NCBI RefSeq assembly: GCF_032362555.1
Contig: NC_083516.1
Location: 8,457,001-8,521,000 of the forward strand
DNA length: 64,000 nucleotides
Reading direction: 5' to 3'
DNA from: Amyelois transitella
Lineage: Eukaryota > Arthropoda > Insecta > Lepidoptera > Pyralidae
Under the pieces are notes generated by a model, which worked only from the letters and a program-made list of their open reading frames with translations, was not told where the DNA came from and made no database searches. Each line of letters opens with the position of its first letter. Position 1 is the stretch's first letter. This document shows positions 23,401-31,902 of the stretch, piece by piece. Position numbers and translations under genes: made by a program.

Positions 23401-26400
23401 TCTCTTTTTTCTTTATAATCATATTAGGGATGCGTGGTTCTACCCACGTAAATCAAACATTCCAGATATATCGCGTTCCTGCAGAAATTTCCAAAATTCC
23501 TTTCTTAAAGCGGATATTGAGTAGTCTCAATCTACCTTCACGATAAGTAAGTGAGTGAGTGTTTTCTCATTTATATGTATATATATAGATTTCGATAAAT
23601 TTTTCAGCCGAATACACGAACATAAGCGACTCCGACCCAGCCCTCAGTGAAGACAAGCCTTGTTTCTGCGATCCTCCGAGACCCGGCCACCACTACGTGG
23701 CTGAACCAGCTCTCCACCTGGACGGGAGTACAATGAGAGATTACGCCCTACAAGTCGCTTTAGGGATGAGACATTTGGAGGAAAGAGGCATAACGCACAG
23801 GTAAAATTACATACATACATAAAATCACGCCTCTTTCCCGGAGGGTAGGCAGAAACTACCTCTTTCCACTTGCCACGATCTCTGCATATTTCCTTCGCTT
23901 CATCCACATTCATAACTCTCTTCATGCAAGCTAGGTAAGATTACTAGAACAATTTTTATGAAATTAGTTCACGTGTAAATATTTGATTAATATAAGGGTA
24001 CTTTTATCCCGCAATTCTCGGGAGCGAAGCCGCGGCACGCAGCTAAGACTTATATAAATACTCAAATTTAGAAACGTACCTACTATGTTACTGTAATTAA
24101 ACTGCTGTACATCATAATTCTATCATTAAGCCAAATAGCTGAACGTGGCCATTCATTCTTTTCAAGGCTGTTGGCTCTGTCTACCCCGCAAGGGATAAAG
24201 ACGTGACCATATGTATGTATGTATGTATGTAAGTAACTTTTAAGATTTTGAATTGAATATTTAGGACAGATCGCAAAGATTGGCAGCGCCTCAAAATTAG
24301 TTTAGGCCTTTTGGTATGGGATAATAAATTTCGATAAGTACTTAGGTACCTACATTATTTGAAGCAAAAAAGTAAAAAGATGAACTAGATAAAATTAATA
24401 CAAATCATATAATTTAATAATATATACATATTATTACTTGTTTTCTGGTTATCTTTCTTATGGTGCTATAAAGAGTTTATCTTTCTTTAATAAGACTAAA
24501 TGCAATAAAAGAGTAAAGTATCCGAATACCGATCACGGAATGTTTTTGTAAAATGAAACGTAGGTAGGTATCTGCAAAAACAAACCGATAAAAAATTAAT
24601 ATACAAAATGTAAATCGCTACGTATTTCTAAGGTGGCACCGGGAAATGCCCGGGACTTTCCGGGAACCAACGGACATCCCCAGAGCTTCAGTTATATTTA
24701 ATTCATGTACCCCGGGGCCTCGCTCGGGGCTCGAAACTGTAAATACTCTTTAATGTTGTTTACATAGACGGGAACCAATTGAGGAGCATATTAAATTAAC
24801 TTTCTTTTGACTTTCCAAAACCTTCAGATCTTTTTAGGAGCGAAATATAAACATTGCGCCGCTGAAATGTGCCCGCCAGTCATTTGACGCTCATTGTACA
24901 GTACAAGTCGGTCAAAGAAATACATGTTGTCAATATTGTAAGAATGCAAATATTGTAAAGAGAAACGACGAGTGCCTTGTGGTTCCCGGCACCAATAAAA
25001 AAAAGAATAGGACCACTCCATCTCGTTCCCATGGATGTCGTAAAAGGCGACTTAGGGATAGGCTTATAAACTTGGGATTCTTCTTTTAGTAGGCGATGGG
25101 CTAGCAACCCGTCACTATTTGAATCTCAATTCTATCATTAAGCCAAACAGCTGAACGTGGCCTATCAGTCTTTTCAAGACTGTTGGTGCTGTCTACCCCG
25201 TAAGGGATACAGACGTGATCATATGTATGTATGTATGTAGAAACGATTTGTACTTTTCTGCCTACCTACTGATTTTCATTTGTAAGGAATAAACCCAAAA
25301 CTATACTGAATAGACCTATAAGAGTGAAATTGTGAGAATATCTTTCGGTAACGGCGCTCTGGAAAAACCTAACCTGAACTTTTAACTTGAACATTACACT
25401 GCCTGTTATGACTCGAGCATGACTTGACTCAACGCAAAATCTTTGGTAAATATTATTGCTACAATAAAATTATCAGGGGCTGAATTTCTAATTGGCTTAT
25501 CACGATCACGCCTAGCCCAATTTGCCAAGAAAATCCTACATTTATTTCTTGTCTCCATCCCTAAGGCGGTACACACAGTATATATTTATTTATTTATATT
25601 TATCAGTCTAGAATAACGCAAGGCCAAGTTTAACTGATAAGCTTACAGTTTGAATTGACAGTTATAGGAACATTGAACTACTGACATTTTGCGACACCCT
25701 CAACCAAATGTAAACTGCTCTAGCAAAAATATCTCGTACAAATCAACCGTACACATCTTTAAAGTTTATTCATAGAAATCGAATTTTATAGAACAAAGCA
25801 CGCGTAATTTACAAGGATCGGTACGGTATTCCTGTCAAAGCGTTTTTTCTCTCATATTGTCCTTAATTTGCTGAATGTCAATAAGGGCCCTTGGTGCTCA
25901 GTTTTATTTATTCTCTCTGGAATTCTGCCGGTTAATAAGAATATTAATGGAATTGACGTTTATGAAGTGAGAATAGAAAAAACAAAGTCGTTATGAAATT
26001 TAAGAATAATTTACATAGACAATATACTTAGTTAGCTGTCTAAGTAATTTCTAGAGATAAACAAAAAGAAACACAATGTAGAAATAAGTACAAACCAAAT
26101 TATAATATATAAAGTATATAGTAACAATGTAACCAATACTAAATATGCGGGCTTATAATACTTATATTAAGTATATAGTTACAATGTATATAATACTAAA
26201 TATGCGGGCTTATTATCCCTATGGGACCTTTTTAGACAGCTATTAAGTCTCCAATTATGTGATTGATCTGAGAATAGTCTTACACCGATGAGTAAATCGT
26301 TTTATTCGTAAAAATAGGTTTTAATTAAAAGTACTGACTGTGAGTTAAGGATTTCTGCCAAAATAAAACGAGATTACATGGATCGCTTTTTTTATTTAGA

Positions 26401-27965
26401 AAATACTAGCTTTTATCCGCAGCTTCGCCCGCGCGAATTAAGCGCCACCTACAAAAGAGTATGCAGAGATCGTGGCCAGTGGAAAGAGTTAGTCTCTGCC
26501 TACCCCTCCGGGAAAGAGGCGTTATTTTATATGTGTACGAGTATGTGTATGTACAAATGAATACATGTTTTTCGCAAATGCAACGAGAACTGTAGTTTGT
26601 CTCGGGATCAAAAGTGCCCTAGGTCCTTCTTCAGACTCATAATTACATATACCTATACAAAATTTCAAGAAATTTTGTTCAGTAGATAACGCGTGAAAAG
26701 GCAACAAACAAACAAACTTACTTTCGCATAAACACGTCGCGTGAGTGTCTGTAATAAACAACTTTATAATTCTTCCAGAGACCTCGCCGCTCGTAATATT
26801 CTGGTGGACGGAGCTGGTGTGCTCAAAGTTGCGGACTTCGGACTCTCCCGTACCGGCGTTTACGTTCACACGCGGGCCAACCCTGTGCCTTTACGATGGC
26901 TCGCCCCTGAAGCAATACTGCACTCGCAGTATTGCACCGCAAGTGATGTGTGGGCTTTTGCAGTTCTACTATGGGAGATTGCTACGTTAGGTTAGTCATT
27001 TACTATAACTGAGTTCTACATACATACATATGGTCACGTCTATATCCCTTGTGGGTCTTGAAAAGGACTCGAATTTGGACCGCCAACTTCAGAGTCTCAC
27101 GCGCTAACCACTCGACCATCGAAGCCGTGAGACTGATAGGCCACGCACGGCTATTTGGTTTAATGATAGAATTGAGATTCAAATAGTGACAGGTTGCTAG
27201 CCCATCGCCTAAAAAAGAATCCCAATTTTGTAAGCCTATCCCTTAGTCACCTTTTACAACAACCATGGGAAAGAGATGGAGTGGTCCTATTCTTTTTTGT
27301 ACTGGTGCCGGGAACCACATGGCACTACTAACTGATTTTTAAGCTTCGTGTAAAAACCTTATTCACCCATGAACCATTGACGGCCTCTGCGGCGCAGCGG
27401 TAACACGCTTGTCTGTGACACCGAAGACCCCGGGTTCGAATCCCGGTCAGGGCATGATGAGAAACGAACTTTCTCTGATTCTCTGCACAACATCCTTCTT
27501 AAGAGGTGAATATAGGTATTCTTTTTTTAGGCGATGGGCTAGCAACCTGTCACTATTTGAATCTCAATTCTATCATTAAGCCAAATAGCTGAACGTGGCC
27601 TATCAATCGTTTCAGGACTGTTGGCTCTGCCTACCCCACAAAAGATATAGACTTGACCATAAGTATGTAATAATCAAACCGGCTTGTGTATCATTTCAGG
27701 TGGATTCCCCTACGCTGAACTGAGCAACCACCAAGTGCCAGCATTCCTGGCTGGCGGCAGCCGGCTCCCAAAGCCAGCACGCGCCTCTCCGCGCCTCTAC
27801 CAACTCATGGTCGAATGTTGGTCCAACGACCCCAACGATCGGCCAACATTTGCACAAATAGTGGACAAACTCACGGCCCAAAGACAACTTTATGTGGACT
27901 TAGAATGTGTGCTCCCGCCCTCAGAAGAAGACGTGGCTTTAGAATATAATTTCACATCGTCATAG
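20425..27965 (+). CDS. Receptor-type tyrosine kinase, cytoplasmic part, six exons (5' incomplete)
   Basis: Transfers phosphate from ATP to tyrosines in signalling. Exons: 20425-20491, 21169-21322, 22161-22424, 23608-23800, 26779-26990, 27700-27965. All have GT-AG ends and matching phases, giving 384 residues to the stop. In order: juxtamembrane SPLYVHKEIE; glycine loop GSGAFGRV (21235-21258); VAAK lysine (21310-21312); LREITMLKHV; an insert of about 70 residues from GKRRVDQG to HLDGST; HRDLAARN (across the 23800/26779 junction); DFG (26834-26842); PLRWLAPEA; SDVWAFAVLLWEI; CWSNDPNDRP; then a short tail, VALEYNFTSS. All catalytic residues are present, so the kinase should be active. The split kinase domain and short tail fit Torso-like, PDGFR/FGFR-type or Cad96Ca-type receptors. 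Torso, the PTTH receptor, is my weak first guess. Signal peptide, ectodomain and membrane segment were not found, so receptor status is inferred. Confidence 0.92.
20512..20692 (-). mobile_element. SINE-A, truncated at the head
   Basis: Inverted copy 20 bases after the donor of the 67-base kinase exon. It keeps ACGTCTATATTCCTTGCGGG and GCCCATCGCC. Part of the CAACCTGTCAC block is lost. Confidence 0.75.
20780..20900 (+). mobile_element. SINE-B 3' fragment
   Basis: CACATTCAGACAACTAGATG, TCGGAGGTTGGACGGGAGTC and GCTTCGCATAAAAACCTGAC occur in family order. Confidence 0.55.
20935..21153. mobile_element. Two SINE-A pieces, opposite orientations
   Basis: 20935-21047 is inverted (GGGGTAGACAGAGCCAGCAG to GCCCATCGCC). 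21097-21153 is a direct 3' end (TTGGCTCTGTCTAACCCG) whose tail runs up to the acceptor of the next kinase exon. Confidence 0.65.
21169..21322 (+). CDS. Kinase gene exon: glycine loop and ATP lysine
   Basis: 154 bases, phase 0 in, one base over at the end. It starts SDEEGGDQWEVRRSRVHLG and ends VTVAAKMLS. Its acceptor begins only about 16 bases after a SINE-A tail. Confidence 0.93.
21380..21565 (+). repeat. Interspersed repeat, LINE-tail type (family F)
   Basis: TGTTACCGCTTCTTCTGCAC, CCAATGTTGTTAAAACATAT, GACAATTATTAAGCGATATG and AATAAACATTTTGAATTTGA. The same blocks occur inverted at 4490-4640, 39430-39545 and 63580-63775. Confidence 0.65.
21697..21998 (+). mobile_element. SINE-A with an insert near its 3' end
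   Basis: Near full length from GAGCCGTGTGGTTCCCGGC. After TGGCTCTGTCTAC about 45 unrelated bases intervene before ATATATCCCTTGC. Confidence 0.75.
22161..22424 (+). CDS. Kinase gene exon: helix C to kinase insert
   Basis: 264 bases. Starts ETAADEELQDFLREITML, passes IRLIGCCTRKTPLIALLEH and ends in the Ser/Arg-rich first half of the insert before donor GTAAGT. Confidence 0.92.
22508..22786 (+). mobile_element. SINE-A, full length, with 26-bp tandem duplication
   Basis: Head GTGCCGTGTAGTTCCCGGC to a tail with TATGTATG. 22710-22735 and 22736-22761 are tandem copies of the GACTGTTGGCTCTGTC block with one difference. Confidence 0.85.
23608..23800 (+). CDS. Kinase gene exon: second half of insert to HR
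   Basis: 193 bases. The insert part contains EYTNISDSDPALSED, where tyrosine followed by TNI is a plausible SH2 docking site. It then runs DYALQVALGMRHLEERGITH and ends inside the arginine codon of HRD. Confidence 0.92.
23808..23931 (-). mobile_element. RTE-like LINE 3' fragment
   Basis: Inverted LINE 3' end eight bases after a kinase donor. Read on the minus strand it encodes MKRVMNVDEAKEICRDRGKW, the C-terminal part of the family protein seen also at 29545-29965. Confidence 0.75.
24113..24234 (+). mobile_element. SINE-A 3' half
   Basis: Starts at TAATTCTATCATTAAGCC and ends in a (TATG)n tail. The remainder of the intron to 24971 is AT-rich without a clear feature apart from a GC-rich patch at 24640-24735 and a LINE-tail-like TGGTGCTATAAAGAG at about 24461. 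Confidence 0.75.
24972..25240 (+). mobile_element. SINE-A, full length, well preserved
   Basis: GTGCCTTGTGGTTCCCGGC head, all internal blocks and a (TATG)n tail. One of the least diverged copies, useful as a family reference. Confidence 0.9.
25241..26394. other. Kinase intron, no gene
   Basis: AT-rich. It contains a two-unit direct repeat at 26111-26215 in which both units end ATACTAAATATGCGGGCTTA. Nothing else recognised. Confidence 0.6.
26111..26215. repeat. Two-unit direct repeat, about 50 bases per unit
   Basis: Both units read AAGTATATAGT, ACAATGTA, then AATACTAAATATGCGGGC. It appears to be a local tandem duplication. Confidence 0.8.
26395..26730 (+). mobile_element. Composite repeat with LINE 3' fragment
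   Basis: 26395-26440 has a common repeat start (TTATCCGCAGCTTCGCCCGC). 26455-26535 is a direct-orientation LINE 3' end encoding VCRDRGQWKELVSAYPSGKE. 26575-26730 is a repeat body with CCTAGGTCCTTCTTCAGAC. It ends about 48 bases before a kinase exon. Confidence 0.65.
26779..26990 (+). CDS. Kinase gene exon: catalytic loop to helix F
   Basis: 212 bases. DLAARNILVDG and VADFGLSRTGVYVHT are followed by PVPLRWLAPEA. The activation loop has a single tyrosine (GVYVH) instead of the usual tandem YY. It ends WEIATLG across the junction. Confidence 0.94.
27017..27324 (-). mobile_element. SINE-A, full length, interrupted by a tRNA-like sequence
   Basis: Inverted copy from the TACATACATA tail to CCGGGAACCACATGGCAC. 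At 27064-27130 a tRNA-like segment is inserted in the stem-loop GACT...AGTC of the family. Confidence 0.85.
27064..27130 (-). other. tRNA-Gln-like sequence inside SINE-A
   Basis: On the minus strand it reads TGGTCGAGTGGTTAGCGCG (A box), GACTCTGAAG (anticodon-loop-like, CTG as in tRNA-Gln) and GGTCCAAATTCGAGTCC (B box). The acceptor stem does not close, so it is a pseudo-tRNA or SINE head and not a working gene. Confidence 0.5.
27378..27480 (+). mobile_element. SINE-C, 5' part with tRNA-like head
   Basis: GGCGCAGCGGTAACACGC (A box) and CCGGGTTCGAATCCCGG (a perfect T-arm) are followed by GATGAGAAACGAACTTTCTC. It is truncated compared with the copy at 28413-28665. Confidence 0.75.
27517..27669 (+). 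mobile_element. SINE-A without head
   Basis: Starts at TTCTTTTTTTAGGCGATGG and ends at the tail 30 bases before the last kinase exon. Confidence 0.75.
27700..27965 (+). CDS. Kinase gene last exon
   Basis: 266 bases including stop TAG. GFPYAELSNHQVPAFLAGG and VECWSNDPNDRPTFAQIVDK complete the C-lobe. The tail after the kinase fold is only about 25 residues. Confidence 0.94.
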
Positions 27966-28010
27966 GTGTTTTTAAGACTGAATAATTTATTTATCTAATA
28001 GATTTTGCAC

Positions 28011-28016
28011 AATAAA
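28011..28016 (+). terminator. Poly(A) signal of the kinase gene
   Basis: AATAAA 46 bases after the stop, in TTTTGCACAATAAATGGTAT. A nearly identical block recurs at about 31156-31195 after the repeat-tail gene, see findings. Confidence 0.75.
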
Positions 28017-28254
28017 TGGTATCAACAATTTGTTTGTTTATTTTATTTTAAGATAAATTACGTACAGAAGCAAAAATATTAAACAAAATCTATCAAGAGC
28101 AAGAGCTGTTCCGAACATGGTACATTGGTTTAACTGTCTCATGATAACATATTATATTCTGTGAATACGTTCTTAATTCAAGTCACATTAAAGCTCAAGT
28201 TTAGAAGGACATTATCATTACTTTCATATAGGTATGTCTTGAAAATATTTGGAA

Positions 28255-28353
28255 CCTAACGGCCTACATCATTGTCCGAGGTGGGATTTGATCACTATAC
28301 CATACTTAGCACACTTTTAATCGCGCACCTTACCATTTCGACCAACGGCGCTC
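28255..28353 (-). mobile_element. SINE-B head fragment
   Basis: Inverted tRNA-like head with GAGGTGGGATTTGATCAC, then GCGCACCTTACCATTTCGAC. Confidence 0.6.
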
Positions 28354-28412
28354 AATAATTTTAGTTATTACAAGAAGATGTGTGAGTAATATGTAGGTAA
28401 TCACTCTATAGT

Positions 28413-28665
28413 ATAAATAAATAAATAAATATATACGGGACAAATTACACAGATTGAGTTAGCCTCGAAGTAAGTTCGAGACTTGTGTTACGAGATACTA
28501 ACTCAACGATACTATATTTTATTATAAATACTTATATAGATAAACATCCAAGACCCAGGCCAATCAGAGAAAGTTCGTTTCTCATCATGCCCTGACCGGG
28601 ATTCGAACCCGGGACCTCCGGTGACACAGACAAGCGCACTACCGCTGCGCCACAGAGGCCGTCAA
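28413..28665 (-). mobile_element. SINE-C, full length
   Basis: The tRNA-like head lies at 28590-28665 on the minus strand (CCGGGTTCGAATCCCGG). The body contains CCAATCAGAGAAAGTTCG and GTTAGTATCTCG inverted, and the tail is AAATAAATAAATAAAT. It gives the family structure against which the copies at 27378 and 48998 can be read. Confidence 0.8.
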
Positions 28666-28689
28666 AATCAAAGTCGCTTCCTGCGTCTG

Positions 28690-28835
28690 TCCCTGTGTAT
28701 GTATGCTAAGATCCCGAAAACTACATGACGGATTTTAGTGCACTTTATTTTTTAAAAGATAGTGTGATTCAAGAGGAAGGTTTATCTATAAATGCTACTC
28801 GTGCGAAGCCGGAGCGGGTTGCTAGTGAATAATAT
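28690..28835. repeat. Degraded interspersed repeat
   Basis: CTGCGTCTGTCCCTGTGTAT, AACTACATGACGGATTTTAG and GTGCGAAGCCGGAGCGGGTT form a common lepidopteran-type repeat body. The class was not determined. Confidence 0.45.
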
Positions 28836-28977
28836 ATCATAAAATGTAAGATCATCATTCTGAGTATCGAAATCAAGAAAAGCAGAAGGTGAGGTCTCAT
28901 AGTATTAATATGTACACGTAATGAAAGTAGGTATTACAAATATTCTACCACATGTTAAATAACTGCGTGCTTGAAAG

Positions 28978-29120
28978 AATTTAATCAGCTTTGTTTAAAA
29001 TAGAGTTTGTGATAAGCAGAGCGTTTCCTCTATCACGTCACAAAAAATGCTGGAACAAAAATAACGTGTTTCGTCCGATTTCTACGCTAATTTTAATTCA
29101 GGAATATTGTTAATAAAAAA
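28978..29120 (+). promoter_or_regulatory. Promoter region and non-coding exon 1 of the repeat-tail gene
   Basis: Ends TTAATAAAAAA before donor GTAAGT at 29121. The block is conserved upstream of the degenerate copy (31903-32065): GTTTAAAAT, TGATAAGCAGAGCGTTTCC and the GTAAGT donor are shared. GTTTAAAATAG near 28995 could act as a weak TATA element. A 5-codon upstream ORF (29047-29064) lies in the exon; in the second copy its ATG is ACG. The exon start is not defined. Confidence 0.6.
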
Positions 29121-30723
29121 GTAAGTCTTAATATCTTTTAATCGTTATTATCAATTTCCTCTTTTTTTTCATAATATCGGATGTAACGAACTTAACGTTA
29201 TTGGGCAAGTTGGTGGTCAAGAAAATAAAACATAAAATTTATAATAAAAATAGTTAAAGAGATCATGACTTATCTTTTATAAATATACATAGCATTTTCC
29301 CTTAGTTCACTCTCAAAATTTTAAATTAGATTCAATTCAAAATCTCTATTGCAAATCATTATGTATCAATTGAATTACAATCAAACGAGTACCAACTTAA
29401 TTAAATTGAAAAAAAAAACGCTTGCCGTTCCAGTCATAATTTTGCAATAAATGTATTGAAATTGAAATTAATGATGGAATTGAGATTCAAATAGAGACAG
29501 GTTGTTGGCCCCTCGCCTACAAGAAAAATTCCATTTTATTTAGTATCTCCCCTCCCAAAAGAAGCACGAAAGCAGAATAAATGCAGTGGAAATGAGAGCG
29601 TTAAGGAGTATGATGGGTGTGAAATTGAGTGACAGGATAAGGAACAGCGTGATAAGGGAATGTTGTGATGTGAAAGAAGATGTACCATCATGTGGAGGGG
29701 ATGAATGAAAGCAGGTTGACTGAGCAGATGTACAAGGAGAGTGTGGAGGGAAAGGTCGAAGTGGGAAGACCTAGACGAACGTATCTTGATCAAATTAAGG
29801 ACGTCTTGGTAAAGGGTCAGGTCAAAAGTACCCGAAACCGCTGAGCTTGTATGAAGAGAGTTATGAATGTGGATGAAGCGAAGGAAGTATGCAGAGATCG
29901 TGGCAAGTGGAAAGAGGTAGTCTCTGCCTACCCCTCCGGGAAAGAGGCGTGATTTTATGTATGTATGTATCTCCCCTTACCCCGTCGCCTTACTGTGTAG
30001 TCTTCATAGGTTCATTATTCTGATATTTATAACTTCAAAGCTCACAGGGCTTGCTAAAAGTTTCTATTTTTTTTGTGTTTCTTTTATTTTCCAGTGACCT
30101 TAGGGTCAGTACTCATCATCGCCATGTTCATTACTTCATCAGAAGGGGGAAGATGGGAAGACGACCCACTTGTTTTCATAGCGAATCCAATCGAATCCCA
30201 AATGCCGAGCCACTGGGTCCCTATGAGCCTCGTCAAGCTCATCCTTACAGGCACAACCACAGAAAGGGTTAAAATAAAAATGCTGAAAAAGAAACTTCCA
30301 CTACCATCCACTACTACCACTACAACTACTACAACAACCACCACTCCAGCACCGGCGCCAACAACCACCAAAGCGGTACCACCACCGCCTGATCCTCCAG
30401 CACCTCCCCCGACAGAACCATCTACAGAACCACCTACAGAACCACCAACAGAACCACCAACAGAACCACCAACAGAGCCACCAACAGAACCACCGACGGA
30501 ACCATCAACAGAACCTCCACCTCCACCTCCACCTCCACCAGAACCGGAACCGGAACCGGAACCTGAACCAGAACCTGAGCCAGAACCAGAACCGGAACCG
30601 GACCCTACAACGAAGAAGAAAAGGAAACCTAAAGACAGCCATGATAACATGGCTCGCTCTGGATCAACTGCTCCTATTAAAATATCAAAATCAACTTCAT
30701 CTTTCTCACCTGAGAAAAAGTAA
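29120..30723 (+). CDS. Secreted Thr/Pro/Glu-repeat protein with splice-made start codon
   Basis: I do not recognise the family. Exon 2 begins at 30095 with TG directly after TTATTTTCCAG. Exon 1 ends with A at 29120. Joining gives ATG and an open frame of 209 residues to the stop at 30721-30723. The N-terminus MTLGSVLIIAMFITSSEG is a good signal peptide, which supports this start over the internal ATG at 30124. A unique head follows (GRWEDDPLVFIANPIESQ, then HWVPMSLVKLIL), then a Lys-rich stretch, a poly-Thr run, about eight TEPP or TEPS units (30412-30516), poly-Pro, about ten EP units (30538-30602), and a basic Ser-rich end. Thr/Pro repeats suggest O-glycosylation as in mucin-like or silk and salivary proteins; that is inference. 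The intron carries SINE-A and LINE pieces. Confidence 0.7.
29472..29535 (-). mobile_element. SINE-A fragment
   Basis: AGATTCAAATAGAGACAGG and GCCCCTCGCC inverted. Directly followed by a LINE fragment. Confidence 0.6.
29545..29965 (+). mobile_element. RTE-like LINE, 3' end of coding region and tail
   Basis: Encodes VKLSDRIRNSVIRECCDV, then after a frameshift VGRPRRTYLDQIKDVL and VDEAKEVCRDRGKWKEVVS, the C-terminal end of an RTE-type reverse transcriptase protein. An internal stop also breaks it. It ends GGCGTGATTTTATGTATG. It sits in intron 1 of the repeat-tail gene. This is the longest LINE piece in the window. Confidence 0.8.
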
Positions 30724-30827
30724 TCTACGCTTAAGATTTCTTTATCATTTGAACCATCAACTACATCTCAGGATTCGTAATCATAATTTAAAGTAGCCGA
30801 ATAACAAAAATACCGGTTGCAAAACCA

Positions 30828-30833
30828 AATAAA
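30828..30833 (+). terminator. Poly(A) signal of the repeat-tail gene
   Basis: AATAAA about 105 bases after the stop. A second AATAAA follows at about 31168 in a block shared with the kinase 3' end. Confidence 0.6.
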
Positions 30834-31902
30834 AATATAAAAAAAGCCCGTGTAAACCACTCCCTACAATATCCATTTCACGCTGTAGGAAAACAAGTGA
30901 ACTTTATTATATGTAAGATTTCTTACAACTCTTCACCTGGGGGCCCTTCACGAACTATATACACTTTTTATTAATTATCAATGATAGAACACAACTTTCA
31001 AAGGGCAATAAGTAGTGAATACAAAATGTACGAAAACACGTAGACCTCATGAATAGAATAGAATAGAAAGATCCAGCGTGAGTTTTGTTAGCTTAACGCT
31101 GTTACTGAAGTCCAAGCTGCGAAACATTATGGTTTTATTTTTATAGTTTAACTTTATAAGTTTTGCACAATAAATGGTATTAATTACTTTGTTTGATTTA
31201 TTTCTGTCATAAACTTCAAAATCTCAAAGTTAATAACAGCAGCAGGAAGAGAAAGAGGTTAAATTGACATGTAAATTTAAGTTAATATGCCACGACTTAA
31301 ATTTCTCTCCCATCATACTTAGCAAGTTTTTGGAAGCATACTCTAGGCTTCTTTAAAGCTCTGGATTCTAAAAGCACTATTATTTATAAGGCGAGAAATA
31401 ATTTTACAATTGCGGAGGTCAGATGGAATTCGCTTCGTTAAGAAACCTGACTTAACCAGAATATTCTCTAACTCTAGAATATTCGATTCCTGGATGCTAT
31501 CCAGTGATGATCCTTATGGCGGTAAATGCGGCCTACCTACGAACCAATGCGATTCAAAACTAGAGTCACAATCGCGCTAAAAAAGTGTCCGCGGCAAAAC
31601 TCTACTCTATAGTTGATCGAAGCATGCTTGTTACAATTATTCCGCGAAATTTTGAAACACTTTTCGTAATAATAGGAAAAATATTGCGTTGTGGCTCTAC
31701 CCCGTTAATAAAGTATGTACGAGTATATTTATCAACCTTTCAAATGTGTTTAAATTAGTACGACAAATCATACAAAGGTGCACGAAATGACCATTCTGCA
31801 TATGAAAATTCAGAAGTACAGAATGTCCCATAAGAAGGTGTTGCGATTTTTTTACCCATATAAATTCACTTTTACAGTTATTTTAACTTTGGTTGAGAGA
31901 AA
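30834..31902. other. Spacer between the tandem gene copies
   Basis: No gene seen. 31156-31195 repeats the kinase 3' end block (GTTTTGCACAATAAATGGTA). 31412-31458 is a SINE-B scrap (GCGGAGGTCAGATGGAATTC). Confidence 0.6.

Noticed and set aside
26378..26560. Small open frame with CRDRGQWKELVSAYPSG
   Set aside because: This is the 3' end of the RTE-like LINE, not a host gene.
27378..27450. Possible tRNA gene
   Set aside because: A and B boxes and the T-arm are good, but the acceptor stem does not pair and the same head recurs at 28590-28665 and 48998 with a common body, so it is a SINE.
30084..30650. 188-residue minus-strand frame rich in GSGS and GGSV
   Set aside because: Mirror image of the TEPP and EP codon repeats. 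It has no promoter or signal peptide, and the same effect occurs opposite the pseudogene at 32276-32617.
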